Part shown: positions 9,427 to 18,894 of the stretch, piece after piece
How positions within the stretch are numbered: position 1 is the first letter of the stretch
Layout: the number at the start of each line of letters is the position of its first letter
From: Shewanella japonica
GTDB taxonomy: Bacteria > Pseudomonadota > Gammaproteobacteria > Enterobacterales > Shewanellaceae
Reading direction: 5' to 3'
Assembly (NCBI RefSeq): GCF_002075795.1
Contig: NZ_CP020472.1
Coordinates: 1,781,001-1,845,000 of the forward strand
Length of the DNA stretch: 64,000 bases
The notes under the pieces: generated by a model
The model's database searches: none
The model's input: only the letters and a program-made list of their open reading frames with translations
What the model was told of the DNA's origin: nothing
Translations under genes and position numbers: made by a program

Positions 9427-9539
9427 TATTGTTTTTGGCTAAACGATTAACATCACAGCATTATTTTGAACTAGTTCACATTATTTTTGTTGGCATTCAA
9501 ATTGCTATATTTCAGTATCCAATCCCTACGGCAAGATAT

Positions 9540-10682
9540 ATGAGATGTAAGACCAATCGTTTTAATAATTTCAACAAAATTTCAGGTGAGTTCAGTGGTG
9601 CTTTTGCGGACTTAGGCACTTTTCTTCCTTTAGTGCTTGGGCTTATTGCCCTCAATCAATTTTCCCCCCAAGGTATATTCTTAGGCTTTGGTTGTTTTGC
9701 TATTTTTACTGCTTTTTATTATCGAAGACCTATCCCTATCCAACCGATGAAAGTGATAAGCGCGCTAGTGATTGCTGAAGGGTTAACCCCTGGAATGTTG
9801 CAAGCATCTGCCATGTTGATGGGGGGGATCCTTCTGATATTGGCTTACAGCGGTATTATTCAGTGGATGGCAAAACAATTGTCGCCTGCCATCAGTATCG
9901 GCATTCAACTCGCCATTGGTATTCAGTTGATGTGGATGGGCGGTTTCATGATGAGTGAAACATGGGGCGTAGGCTTATTGGCATTTGGTATTTTGTTTTT
10001 AAGTCGGTTTATGCCAATGCAATATTTGGTTATGCCTTTGGTGATTTTTCTAGGCATTCTATGGCAATTATTTAGCCAATCTAGCCCGAACTTTGACTTT
10101 ACTCAAACCACAGGTTGGCAATTCAGTTGGCCTGAGTCTAATGAGTGGAGTTCAGCTGCATTATTGTTAGTATTACCGCAATTAGCACTCACCTTAACTA
10201 ACGCTGTCATTGCGATTTCGGCAATGGCTAAAGACAAATTCCCCGAAGACAGTGACAAGTTTACTCCACAAGCTTTTGCAAAAACTTCAGGTTGGTCAAA
10301 CTTACTCATGGCGCCATTTGGCGGCGCAGCAATGTGCCATGGCGCTGGAGGACTTGCTGTTCAGCATCACTTTGGCGCTAGAACATGGTTAGCACCGGCA
10401 ATCTTTGGTGGAACGTGTTTATTCATAGCCATTTTTTGGGGACAGGGCATTGCGACTGTTTTATCGTTAATTCCCCTAGCGGTGTTGGGAAGCTTGCTTG
10501 CTATTGCTGGAACGCAGCTCGCTTGGTCTAAGCGATTTATCGATGGTAAGCCCTTTTGTATTTTTGTCATTTTTTCAACGGCATTAGCATGTTTGGCAAT
10601 TAATACAGCTGTAGGGCTGGCAGTGGGCGTTGTACTCGAGTTAGGCCGCAATCAATGGCTGCAACTGAGTGCGTCTAAATAG
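9540..10682 (+). CDS. MOT1-type sulfate/molybdate transporter
   Basis: The protein has about ten membrane helices and opens with GEFSGAFADLGTFLPLVLGL, the signature of the MOT1/putative sulfate-molybdate transporter family, a SulP relative. The reading frame extends upstream to 9408, but those residues are not family-like and overlap a perfect inverted repeat. I therefore place the start at the ATG at 9540 (380 residues). Molybdate is the better-supported substrate in the family, and sulfate is possible. It is a single gene between the pst operon and a DUF502 gene. Confidence 0.82.
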   Translation: MRCKTNRFNNFNKISGEFSGAFADLGTFLPLVLGLIALNQFSPQGIFLGFGCFAIFTAFYYRRPIPIQPMKVISALVIAEGLTPGMLQASAMLMGGILLILAYSGIIQWMAKQLSPAISIGIQLAIGIQLMWMGGFMMSETWGVGLLAFGILFLSRFMPMQYLVMPLVIFLGILWQLFSQSSPNFDFTQTTGWQFSWPESNEWSSAALLLVLPQLALTLTNAVIAISAMAKDKFPEDSDKFTPQAFAKTSGWSNLLMAPFGGAAMCHGAGGLAVQHHFGARTWLAPAIFGGTCLFIAIFWGQGIATVLSLIPLAVLGSLLAIAGTQLAWSKRFIDGKPFCIFVIFSTALACLAINTAVGLAVGVVLELGRNQWLQLSASK

Positions 10683-10857
10683 CAGTATTCGCTCGCTATA
10701 ACTGTATGTTGATGCAGATTAAAGATGGCTTTGCAGATCTATTCGTGATTTAGCTCACAAAGCCAGCTTTGCTCATTTAGCTATGATGAATATACAGCAT
10801 GGCTTATGAGCATTGTGTGCTACCATTTTCGTCCTGATTTCTATTTGCGTGGACGTA

Positions 10858-11529
10858 ATGAAAAACACCCTTTCTAGAGGCCTAACTAATCTGTTACCTA
10901 TGGTACTCAGCCTTTGGTTATTCTGGTCTTTATTTATCTCTTTAGATGGCTTAGGTCATTTCTTGCTTGATATTGTCGAACTGGACAACGCTTTTGTTGG
11001 CACAGGTTTCATCCTGGTTGCAGTATTGGTTTTTATCTCGGGGTTATTATTCTCGTTTAGTCCGTTTGCTTGGTTATATTCATGGCTTGAACAGCAATTA
11101 ATGAAGTTTCCTTTGTTTAAGTCGGTATATGGCAGTATTCGTGATATTGCAGGGTTAATGAAAAGCGATGGTAAGCCAAAAAACCAAAAGACCGTGCTGA
11201 TTAAACAGGCAAACGGTGGTTATGTTGTTGGTTTTATTATGAACCAAACCGCGCCTAAACCATTAACTGACGCGCTACCAGACGGGGATTGGGTACCGGT
11301 TTTATTTCAGCTGAGTTATCAAATGGCTGGTGTTACGAGTTTAGTTAAACGAGAAGATTTAATTGAAGTTGATTGGTCGTTTGAAGATGCTATGCGCTTT
11401 AATTTAACCGCTGGAATTTCGGCAAAATCAATCACAGCCACTAACGCTAAAAAGCCCATTAAAGACAGTGCCAAAGACACATTAGTAGACAGTGAGCCTG
11501 AGGCTAAAAATAGCGACAATAAGCATTAA
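10858..11529 (+). CDS. DUF502 family inner-membrane protein
   Basis: The sequence begins MKNTLSRGLTNLLPMV, the conserved start of DUF502 proteins. Two membrane helices follow (about 10-32 and 48-75), then a soluble domain with KSVYGSIRDI and GYVVGFIMN. The frame is open back to 10813, but family similarity begins at the ATG at 10858 (223 residues). The C-terminal 40 residues are polar, lysine- and serine-rich and probably disordered. The function is not established. Confidence 0.82.
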   Translation: MKNTLSRGLTNLLPMVLSLWLFWSLFISLDGLGHFLLDIVELDNAFVGTGFILVAVLVFISGLLFSFSPFAWLYSWLEQQLMKFPLFKSVYGSIRDIAGLMKSDGKPKNQKTVLIKQANGGYVVGFIMNQTAPKPLTDALPDGDWVPVLFQLSYQMAGVTSLVKREDLIEVDWSFEDAMRFNLTAGISAKSITATNAKKPIKDSAKDTLVDSEPEAKNSDNKH

Positions 11530-12016
11530 GCTAATCTACATGCCAGTCTTAATACGCATTTAATTGTGAGCGGCCTTCAGCAAGGATAAAGCTAATAGCC
11601 GCTATTTTCGTCGATGTTTGCATATTAAGTCGCTCAGGGATAAATGGACTGCCCCTGAGTTTGCTGAAAACTCGTCATTAATCCTGTTGCTTAAAGCACG
11701 ACATCCTCATCACCAAGCACTAACATCTTACAGTCAACTCAAAATGTTAGTCTCAGGGCTTGCTGTTACATTGACTTGCAGAGCAAATTTAATGTTATGG
11801 ACCTGTGTTTATCTGTATCTTAATCCTGACAGTTGTTAACTGCGGGTAAGCTTTTGCTTAAAGCGTGTGCTGTAAGACAAAAACATCCATTAGATTGTGC
11901 TATTGTGAAGGTTAGTTTATAAGTTAATCAAAGCATTAAGTTCGACAAATAGATTTTTGAACGACTTAGCGCTTAGGTTAGCTTAGATATTTTTTCACTC
12001 CAAACTAGGAGTATAA
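11530..12016. other. Intergenic region without a convincing gene
   Basis: The 487 bases between the DUF502 gene and the BCCT transporter hold one short open frame (11618-11839) that has no recognisable start signal, domain or neighbour relation. A small hairpin (CTCAGGG...CCCTGAG, about 11634-11655) is visible. The last 100 bases are AT-rich and probably contain the BCCT promoter. I see nothing else. Confidence 0.5.
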
Positions 12017-13993
12017 ATGTTACCTAAGGCTAGTATAAATCCGCCTGTATTTTTTTCGTCTGTCACCCTTATTACTATGATGGTTCTCCTGTGTGCTTTT
12101 TGGCCACAGCAATCCGCTGCTTTTTTCCAAACGGTTCAGTCTTGGCTGCAACTTAAAGTTGGTTGGTTTTACATCGTAGGCGTCGCAATTTTTATCATCT
12201 TTATCATGTTCGTTATGATGAGCCGTTTTGGTGATATCAAGTTAGGTCCAGATCACGCCGTCCCAGACTATAGTTACAAAAGCTGGATTGCCATGCTGTT
12301 TTCTGCAGGTATGGGAATTGGCTTGATGTTCTTTGGTGTGGCTGAGCCTGTGATGCATTTTCTTGCGCCACCTGATACCAGCCCTGAAACCATAGAAGCC
12401 GCAAAAGAAGCAATGAAAATTACCTTCTTTCATTGGGGTATTCACGCTTGGGCGATTTATGCCATTGTGGCGTTAAGTTTGGCGTATTTTTCTTATCGAC
12501 ATAAGTTACCACTACTACCTCGCTCTGCGCTTTATCCGTTAATTGGAGAGCGCATATATGGTCCAATCGGCCACGCAGTTGATACATTTGCAGTATTAGG
12601 CACTATGTTCGGTGTCGCGACCTCATTAGGCTTTGGTGTGTTGCAAGTCAACTCAGGCTTAAGCTATTTAATTGACGGATTGCCAAACAATATCACTGTC
12701 CAAGTGATCTTAATTATTGCCATCACTGGCGTGGCGACTTTATCGGTGTTCTCAGGCTTAGATAAAGGCGTTAAAAGGCTCAGCGAGTTAAACCTAGGGT
12801 TAGCTTTGTTACTCTTGGTTGCTGTGCTTTTACTTGGCCCGACAATTGCGTTATTGCAAGCCTTTGTGCAAAACACTGGCGGCTATTTAAGTGATATTGT
12901 GGGTAAAACATTTAACTTATATGCCTACGATCAAAAAGAAGATTGGATTGGTGGTTGGACGCTACTTTATTGGGGCTGGTGGATATCATGGTCCCCATTT
13001 GTCGGTACCTTTATTGCCAGAGTAAGCCGTGGACGAACCATTCGTGAGTTTTTGATTGGGGTGTTATTTGTTCCTTCAGGGATTACTTTCCTATGGATGA
13101 CGGCATTTGGTAATACCGCAATCGATGCTGTAATGAATCATGGTGCAACCTATTTGTCGGATGCTGTTTCAAGTGACGTTTCAGTAGCGCTATTTAAGTT
13201 CTTTGAACACTTACCATTTTCGAACATCTTATCGATTATTGCCGTGTTCCTAGTGGTGACATTTTTCGTGACGTCGTCAGACTCAGGTTCGTTGGTGATT
13301 GATAACCTTACATCTGGTGGCGACAATAGTGCACCAGTATGGCAACGAATTTTTTGGGCTATTTTACAAGGGGTTGTTGCATCAGTACTGCTAATTGCGG
13401 GTGGGTTACAAGCATTACAAACTGCGGCAATAGCCAGTGCAATGCCGTTTTTAATTGTCATGCTATTAATGTGTGTCGGTTTGTTTAGAGCCTTACAAGA
13501 TGATTATTTGAAGATAAACAGTGTCCAATCTCATAATACCAGTGTGCAATTTGCTAAAGCGAATATGAGTTGGAAAGATCGCATTGATGTACTTGTCTCT
13601 CAGCCGAGTCATCAAGATGCACAAGAGTTTTTAGATAACATCGCCAAGCCCGGTCTTGACCAAGTGAAGCAAATATTTTTGCAAAAAAATATCGCTGCTG
13701 TAATCACCCAAGATGAACAACGTGTCAGGTTGGTTATCGGTAATGAAGATAATGATACTCTGCCATTTGCTTATGGGCTGCGGTTACGTGCGTTTAATAT
13801 GAATGGTGCGGATGTTGAGTTGTTTGATAGCGAACAAGACTATTATCGTGTTGAAGTGTTTTTAGAGCACGGTGGTCAGCAGTATGATGTTATGGGGTAC
13901 ACCCAAGAGCAAATCATTGCAGATATTGTTAATCAATATGAACGTTATCTACACTATTTACATCTGTCGAACTCTGAATTGGTAACAGAGTAG
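12017..13993 (+). CDS. BCCT-family betaine/choline/carnitine transporter
   Basis: A 658-residue secondary transporter with about twelve helices over residues 1-510 and a C-terminal soluble tail of about 140 residues. Diagnostic BCCT features are MGIGLMFFGVAEPV in helix 3 and the tryptophan-rich core YWGWWISWSPFVGTFIARVSRGRTIREF around residues 320-350. The long regulatory tail matches the BetT subgroup of choline transporters rather than BetP/ProP types. Import of an osmoprotectant or its precursor is the likely role, but the substrate is unproven. The ATG at 12017 has AGGAG upstream. Confidence 0.92.
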   Translation: MLPKASINPPVFFSSVTLITMMVLLCAFWPQQSAAFFQTVQSWLQLKVGWFYIVGVAIFIIFIMFVMMSRFGDIKLGPDHAVPDYSYKSWIAMLFSAGMGIGLMFFGVAEPVMHFLAPPDTSPETIEAAKEAMKITFFHWGIHAWAIYAIVALSLAYFSYRHKLPLLPRSALYPLIGERIYGPIGHAVDTFAVLGTMFGVATSLGFGVLQVNSGLSYLIDGLPNNITVQVILIIAITGVATLSVFSGLDKGVKRLSELNLGLALLLLVAVLLLGPTIALLQAFVQNTGGYLSDIVGKTFNLYAYDQKEDWIGGWTLLYWGWWISWSPFVGTFIARVSRGRTIREFLIGVLFVPSGITFLWMTAFGNTAIDAVMNHGATYLSDAVSSDVSVALFKFFEHLPFSNILSIIAVFLVVTFFVTSSDSGSLVIDNLTSGGDNSAPVWQRIFWAILQGVVASVLLIAGGLQALQTAAIASAMPFLIVMLLMCVGLFRALQDDYLKINSVQSHNTSVQFAKANMSWKDRIDVLVSQPSHQDAQEFLDNIAKPGLDQVKQIFLQKNIAAVITQDEQRVRLVIGNEDNDTLPFAYGLRLRAFNMNGADVELFDSEQDYYRVEVFLEHGGQQYDVMGYTQEQIIADIVNQYERYLHYLHLSNSELVTE

Positions 13994-14049
13994 TCATATT
14001 GGCTTTAGCAGTAATGTAAGCTGTATTAAATGCGTTTGTGATAGAAACC

Positions 14050-14093
14050 ATTGCCCCAACGGATAACTGAGATTATCCTTGGGGTAATTTTTT
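14050..14093 (+). terminator. Terminator after BCCT transporter gene
   Basis: A two-part stem pairs CCCCAA and GGATAA with TTATCC and TTGGGG and is followed by a T6 run. It lies about 60 bases after the BCCT stop codon. Confidence 0.85.
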
Positions 14094-14147
14094 GACAACG
14101 ATTTAGCGTTAGTCACTCATATTTAATTATCAAAAGTTGGAAACTCG

Positions 14148-14504
14148 ATGTCAGGTACGCAAAGTAAATTAGATAAAGTACTCGCTGAAGCAAGAGAATA
14201 TAAAGCGAGTCGTGAAAAAGGCTATCGTGAGCAAGCATTGAAATTATACCCTTGGGTATGTGGTCGATGCACTCGAGAGTTCACTCATAAAAATTTGTCT
14301 GAATTAACTGTGCACCATGTTGATCATAACCATGATAACAACCCATCAGATGGCTCTAATTGGGAATTATTATGCTTATATTGCCATGATAATGAGCATT
14401 CTCGATTTGAGGAGTTAATTCGTTATGGCAGTACGACTGAAGTGAAGCAAGAAGCGGCAACATACAACCCTTTTGCAGATTTAAAATCAATGATGAAAAA
14501 GTGA
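14148..14504 (+). CDS. yajD: YajD-family HNH nuclease
   Basis: A 118-residue protein with a CGRC pair (about 38-41) and the HNH core VHHVDHNHDNNPSDGSNW followed by LLCLYCHDNEH. These supply the catalytic histidine/asparagine residues and a two-CxxC zinc site. Length and motifs match the YajD family found widely in gammaproteobacteria. Nuclease activity is inferred from the fold and its cellular role is not known. It is monocistronic, bounded by terminators on both sides. Confidence 0.88.
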   Translation: MSGTQSKLDKVLAEAREYKASREKGYREQALKLYPWVCGRCTREFTHKNLSELTVHHVDHNHDNNPSDGSNWELLCLYCHDNEHSRFEELIRYGSTTEVKQEAATYNPFADLKSMMKK

Positions 14505-14543
14505 TGTTGCGTTAATACGTTAAGCGTCATTCATCTGAATATT

Positions 14544-14573
14544 AAAAGGTTACCCGTGGGGTAACCTTTTTTA
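14544..14573. terminator. Bidirectional terminator between yajD and DUF1289 gene
   Basis: The stem AAAAGGTTACCC / GGGTAACCTTTT has a GTG loop, with T tracts usable on the plus strand and A tracts giving partial minus-strand activity. Confidence 0.9.
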
Positions 14574-14592
14574 TTGCAAGCAGCATGTTGAA

Positions 14593-14817
14593 CTAATCTA
14601 ATTTCCCTTCGGCAGCCAGCCATTTTTCACGACTGATAGTGTGAAAATTATTGCCTCCTTTCATCACCGCTTTTCGCTCAGGTAATTGCGCCCAAATTTG
14701 TTGTTGTCTTTCTTCACTTGCTTTGCCCCAGCCAACAATTTCATTGATATGCCTAAAACATCCCATACAAAAGTCGTCATCATTGAGACCGCATTTAGCG
14801 ACACAAGGAGAGTGCAT
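14593..14817 (-). CDS. DUF1289 family small cysteine protein
   Basis: A 74-residue protein with the DUF1289 pattern SPCVAKCGLND followed by FCMGCFRHINEI. Four conserved cysteines suggest a zinc or iron-sulfur site, and an EIVGW motif ends the domain. The function is unknown. It is convergent with yajD and divergent from the lipoprotein gene at 15047. Confidence 0.87.
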   Translation of the reverse strand: MHSPCVAKCGLNDDDFCMGCFRHINEIVGWGKASEERQQQIWAQLPERKAVMKGGNNFHTISREKWLAAEGKLD

Positions 14818-15046
14818 ATAAACATCCTATACTGAATTAATAAACCTGAATTCTACTGAGTCAAATAGCATTTAGCCCTAGACAGAAAATGTAAAAATAA
14901 CTAGTCTCGATAATATTTATTTTATATATATCATATAGTTAAATTAACCCTGTAGCTGTGTCACAAGTGTTTCATTTGTAAGGCAAGCTATGGATAACTG
15001 TTGGTGTTTGTTTGTTGTTTTGCTGCTTATTTGTGTGGAGAATACC

Positions 15047-16234
15047 ATGAATGCATGGGAAAGTTCAGCCGTTAACCGTTTGGTTCAAGTGTTATTGTTG
15101 TTAGTGAGCGTCAACGTATTAACTGGCTGCTCTTTATTAGAGGTTAAGCTTGAAAGTGGCGTAGAGCCCTTGCCTAAAGAGCAAATTAATATGCGTATGT
15201 TCAGCCGTGAATATAGCTATAACTTTTATACAGAGGTTGAATCCAGCGCAGATTTAATTGCTAATGACACGGATGATGTGGCAATAAAATCTAATACTCT
15301 GATGTGGAAAATTTATTCAGAGCAAAGCCTACAACGCGCGATTTTTCAGGCATCCCCGATTGCAGCTATGATTGATACTTGGGTGTTTACTGAGCAAATG
15401 AACCACTATTTTACAACTGGTGCAGGACGCGAGGTTTTTGGGGAGCATCAGCATATTGCTATTGAAGCGAGTCAACGTCTATCGGCTCGATTTGCTAAAA
15501 CGGCAAAGGGATTTAATGTGAGTAATTTTAAACAGCATCAGAAATTTGTTGAGCAATACGTAGCTAAAAACCCAATCAGTGATTTGACGTTTAGCCGAAC
15601 CTCAGCTTTTAATGATTGGCTTGAGTTTAGTAATATATCTGAGTTTGAAGCGATAACCACATTCGGCTCTATGCCTGAAGTGATGAGTGACATGTCAGAT
15701 CGTATGGCGATGACAACCCAACAAATGCCGAAAATTTTGGGCTGGAAAGCCGAACTATATGCGTTACATTCTGATGTTAATGCGGCAGATGTTGAAAAGG
15801 CACTGACAGATATCAGTCAAACTACCGTTAAATTTCAAGCATTAATGGAGCAAACCCCTGAGTTAATGACACAGCTTGCCGCTGATATGCGCACGGAACT
15901 AAGCCCGCTTATTGAACAGTTAAGTCAAGTGACTGATGATAAGTTAATGCAGTTATCTAAAGAGCGTGCTTCATTGGCGTTAATCATTACTCACGAGCGG
16001 GAAGCACTCGTTCAAATGATTGCAGATGAGCGAGCTGCGGCGGTTCAAGATTTAGACGCATTGAGCCATAAAACCGTCGAATTAGTGTTTCAACAGATCA
16101 CAGAAACCATTAAGAGTGTCATTGTGTATTTCATTTTGTTTTTAATTACAGTATTTTTCGCACCACTCGGTTTAGGTGTTTGGTTGGGTAAACGAATGAC
16201 GACCAATAAGAACAACTCGGTAGTTAACAATTAA
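15047..16234 (+). CDS. Lipoprotein with C-terminal membrane helix and coiled-coil body
   Basis: I do not recognise the family with confidence; relatives may be labelled chemotaxis protein in databases. The start ATG at 15047 (395 residues) has GGAG 6 bases upstream and is preferred over 14990. A signal peptide ends in the lipobox LTGC. The middle is helical and charged, and residues around 240-350 look like a long coiled coil with many Glu-Arg and Gln heptads. A single membrane helix near the end (VIVYFILFLITVFFAPLGLG) is followed by a basic tail. A lipid anchor at one end and a helix at the other is unusual. The methyltransferase gene follows after 12 bases. Confidence 0.6.
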   Translation: MNAWESSAVNRLVQVLLLLVSVNVLTGCSLLEVKLESGVEPLPKEQINMRMFSREYSYNFYTEVESSADLIANDTDDVAIKSNTLMWKIYSEQSLQRAIFQASPIAAMIDTWVFTEQMNHYFTTGAGREVFGEHQHIAIEASQRLSARFAKTAKGFNVSNFKQHQKFVEQYVAKNPISDLTFSRTSAFNDWLEFSNISEFEAITTFGSMPEVMSDMSDRMAMTTQQMPKILGWKAELYALHSDVNAADVEKALTDISQTTVKFQALMEQTPELMTQLAADMRTELSPLIEQLSQVTDDKLMQLSKERASLALIITHEREALVQMIADERAAAVQDLDALSHKTVELVFQQITETIKSVIVYFILFLITVFFAPLGLGVWLGKRMTTNKNNSVVNN

Positions 16235-16246
16235 CAAGGTGAAATA

Positions 16247-17545
16247 TTGTCTATTGCTAAAGTAAATACATCAGCAACTCATCGTCTAACTTTCAGTGAG
16301 CAGTTATCGATTCGAAGCGATTGTTTATTGTTACTTACCCCTTTGTGGCAAGTGCAGGCTTTTGAGTGTGCCGAGTTACCTTGGAAGACACAATTCCCAG
16401 AGCTGGCGAAAGCAGTTTGGCAAATTGATGACAGTGAAATTGATACAATAGACGCAGATCAAACTGCTTTAGTTGAGTGTTTATTACCAAGTTTACAGCT
16501 TGATTTAGCATCAAATAACTTGAGCATAGATGGCTTATTTGAACTACTCACCAGTAAGGTAAAAGCTCAGGTTGAAGTTAGCGTTAATCAAATGCAAAAC
16601 AAGGTTGCTGAGCAGGGACTAACTGAAAGCGAGCTTAGTCATTTTAGCGCGCATATCAAAGGGCGCAAATGGCAACAAATTACTGCGTTTGCTCACTTTA
16701 TTCCTGCGGATGATTTACCCATTCTTGAATGGTGTGCGGGGAAGGGGCATTTAGGGCGGTATTTAGCGAAGAAAAAAGCGACAAAGGTAACCAGCTTAGA
16801 ATGGCAGCAAAGCTTATGTGAGCAAGGGCAAGCCTTTGCTGATAAATGGCATTTACCCCAAACGTTTACTTGCACTGATGTATTTGAAATAACGAATAGC
16901 CCTTTAATTAATAAACAGCATGCGGTTGCGCTGCATGCCTGTGGTGATTTGCATGTAAGGCTGATTGATTTAGCTGTACAGGCGTCGACTCGCGCTATTT
17001 CATTCTCGCCTTGTTGTTATCATTTAATCCAAGCAAGTCACTATCAGGCACTATCTGATGTAGCCAAAGACTCGGGGTTAACGTTTTCACGTCATGACTT
17101 GCAGTTGCCTTTACAGCAAAGTGTTATTGCTAATCCAAAGCAGCAACTATTACGTCATCAAGAAATAAGCTGGCGCTTGGGGTTTGATTCTTTACAAAGA
17201 GACATCACTGGTAGCGGCCGATATTTACCCATTCCCAGCGTAAAACGCAGTCAATTATCCGCAAGCTTTGATGAGTTTTGTCGATGGGCAGCCAATCAAA
17301 AAGGCGTTGCACTTAACGGGTCAATTGATTTTGATGACTACCTTATCAAAGGTGAGCACAGACAGGCATTAACGCGTCGCATTGATCTCGTCGCGCACCT
17401 ATTTCGTCTAATAATAGAGCAGTGGTTATTATTAGATAGAGTGTGCTTTTTAGAACAATATGGTTATCAGGTTGAGATGTTTGAATTCTGTGCAAACAGT
17501 ATTACACCCAGAAATTGTTTAATTCAGGCTAAAAAGCAGCCATAG
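16247..17545 (+). CDS. SAM-dependent methyltransferase (Methyltransf_32-like)
   Basis: A 432-residue protein with a central Rossmann methyltransferase domain. Motif I is LEWCAGKGHLGRYLA (about residues 161-175) and a later motif is VALHACGDLHVRL. A SPCCYH segment follows that is typical of the Methyltransf_32 group. The start is a TTG with an AAGGTGAA ribosome-binding site. It is probably co-transcribed with the upstream lipoprotein gene. The substrate is unknown; related eukaryotic proteins act on RNA or protein, but no transfer of function is safe here. Confidence 0.8.
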   Translation: MSIAKVNTSATHRLTFSEQLSIRSDCLLLLTPLWQVQAFECAELPWKTQFPELAKAVWQIDDSEIDTIDADQTALVECLLPSLQLDLASNNLSIDGLFELLTSKVKAQVEVSVNQMQNKVAEQGLTESELSHFSAHIKGRKWQQITAFAHFIPADDLPILEWCAGKGHLGRYLAKKKATKVTSLEWQQSLCEQGQAFADKWHLPQTFTCTDVFEITNSPLINKQHAVALHACGDLHVRLIDLAVQASTRAISFSPCCYHLIQASHYQALSDVAKDSGLTFSRHDLQLPLQQSVIANPKQQLLRHQEISWRLGFDSLQRDITGSGRYLPIPSVKRSQLSASFDEFCRWAANQKGVALNGSIDFDDYLIKGEHRQALTRRIDLVAHLFRLIIEQWLLLDRVCFLEQYGYQVEMFEFCANSITPRNCLIQAKKQP

Positions 17546-17796
17546 CAGACTTCTTTGTTCGAATGGTAGCTTAACTTACTGTTTATTAATCTAAAATTTT
17601 TATATTTCAGTATTAATTCTGATTTTTTTGGCTGTTTTTTCTGTTTTCATGTCTCAATGAAGTAGATTTAAATGGCCCGTAAAGTGGTTTTGTATTGAAT
17701 ATTTGGATTTTTCTTGTTCAAATGGCGGGTTAATAACAAATACCAATAAATTCGGTTGCTGATAGCGACCTTAAAGTGAGCGATTGATACGGTTTC

Positions 17797-18846
17797 ATGA
17801 AATATTCCCGCGTTTTTATTAATAGTATGGCTTATGAACTTGCACCCCAAGTGGTGTCAAGTCTAGACCTAGAATCTCGCCTTGCGCCGCTTTATCAAAA
17901 GTTTCGTATCCCGATGGGGCAATTAGCCGCATTAACCGGTATTAAAGAACGCCGCTGGTGGCCGAAAGGTTATCGTTTATCTGATGGGGCACTTTGTGCT
18001 GCCAGAAAAGCGGTCGATGAGACAGGCATTAGTGTTAGCGACTTAGGTGCAGTGGTTTATACCGGCGTATGTCGTGACCAACATGAGCCTGCTACGGCTT
18101 GTCGAGTTGCAGCAGAGCTTGGCGTATCAAAAGATACAGCGATTTATGATATTAGTAATGCCTGCTTAGGTGTGCTGTCAGGTATCTTAGATATTGCAAA
18201 CCGTATTGAGTTAGGCCAAATCAAAGCGGGTATGGTGGTATCGTGTGAATCAGCACGTGACATTGTTGAGGTGACGATTGATAACATGTTGTCAGACCCA
18301 ACTATGCAAAACTTTGCCCAATCACTTGCCACGCTAACAGGTGGTTCAGGTGCCATTGCCGTCATTTTAACCGATGGAAGCCTGCCGCTTAAAAACACTC
18401 GTCAACATCAATTGTTAGGTGCAAGTCATTTATCGGCACCAGAGCATCACGAGCTATGTCAGTGGGGGCTACAGGAGACGAGCCAGAAGCTGTATCGTGA
18501 GTTTATGCGAACTGACGCTGTCACATTACTTAAAGAAGGTGTCGACTTAGCTAAACACACTTGGGAGCATTTCTTAACCCAACGTGATTGGTTAGTCGAA
18601 CAAGTTGATAAAGTGATTTGTCACCAAGTCGGTGCTTCAAATCGTAAGCAAGTATTAAATGCGCTTAATATCCCGCATGAAAAAGAATTCCCTACTTATG
18701 AAACCTTAGGCAATATGGGCACCGTTTCACTGCCTGTCACTGCTGCAATTGCCCATGATCAAGGTTTTTTAAAACTTGGCGATCAAGTGAGCTTCCTAGG
18801 AATAGGTAGCGGACTCAACTGTATGATGCTTGGCATCAAGTGGTAG
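17797..18846 (+). CDS. oleA: OleA, acyl-CoA head-to-head condensing enzyme
   Basis: The thiolase-fold enzyme that condenses two fatty acyl-CoAs to a beta-keto acid, the first step of long-chain olefin synthesis. It is 349 residues. The catalytic cysteine is in SNACLGVLSG (Cys123) and the proton-abstracting glutamate in HEPATAC (Glu97). Their 26-residue spacing equals that of Xanthomonas OleA (Glu117/Cys143). A histidine in ICHQVGASN and the Asn/Gly-rich C-terminal loop complete the family pattern. OleB follows after 48 bases. In Shewanella the product is a polyunsaturated C31 hydrocarbon, which is known from the genus and not visible here. Confidence 0.95.
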   Translation: MKYSRVFINSMAYELAPQVVSSLDLESRLAPLYQKFRIPMGQLAALTGIKERRWWPKGYRLSDGALCAARKAVDETGISVSDLGAVVYTGVCRDQHEPATACRVAAELGVSKDTAIYDISNACLGVLSGILDIANRIELGQIKAGMVVSCESARDIVEVTIDNMLSDPTMQNFAQSLATLTGGSGAIAVILTDGSLPLKNTRQHQLLGASHLSAPEHHELCQWGLQETSQKLYREFMRTDAVTLLKEGVDLAKHTWEHFLTQRDWLVEQVDKVICHQVGASNRKQVLNALNIPHEKEFPTYETLGNMGTVSLPVTAAIAHDQGFLKLGDQVSFLGIGSGLNCMMLGIKW

Positions 18847-18894
18847 TTCGCTAGCTGTGTATTTAGGATTAATAAAAAAAGATTAGGAAGCATC

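Noticed and set aside
9408..9539. Upstream extension of the MOT1 transporter
   Set aside because: It overlaps the inverted repeat, and family similarity begins just after the ATG at 9540.
11618..11839. 73-codon open frame between DUF502 and BCCT genes
   Set aside because: No ribosome-binding site, no domain, and composition unlike neighbouring genes. Listed as intergenic.
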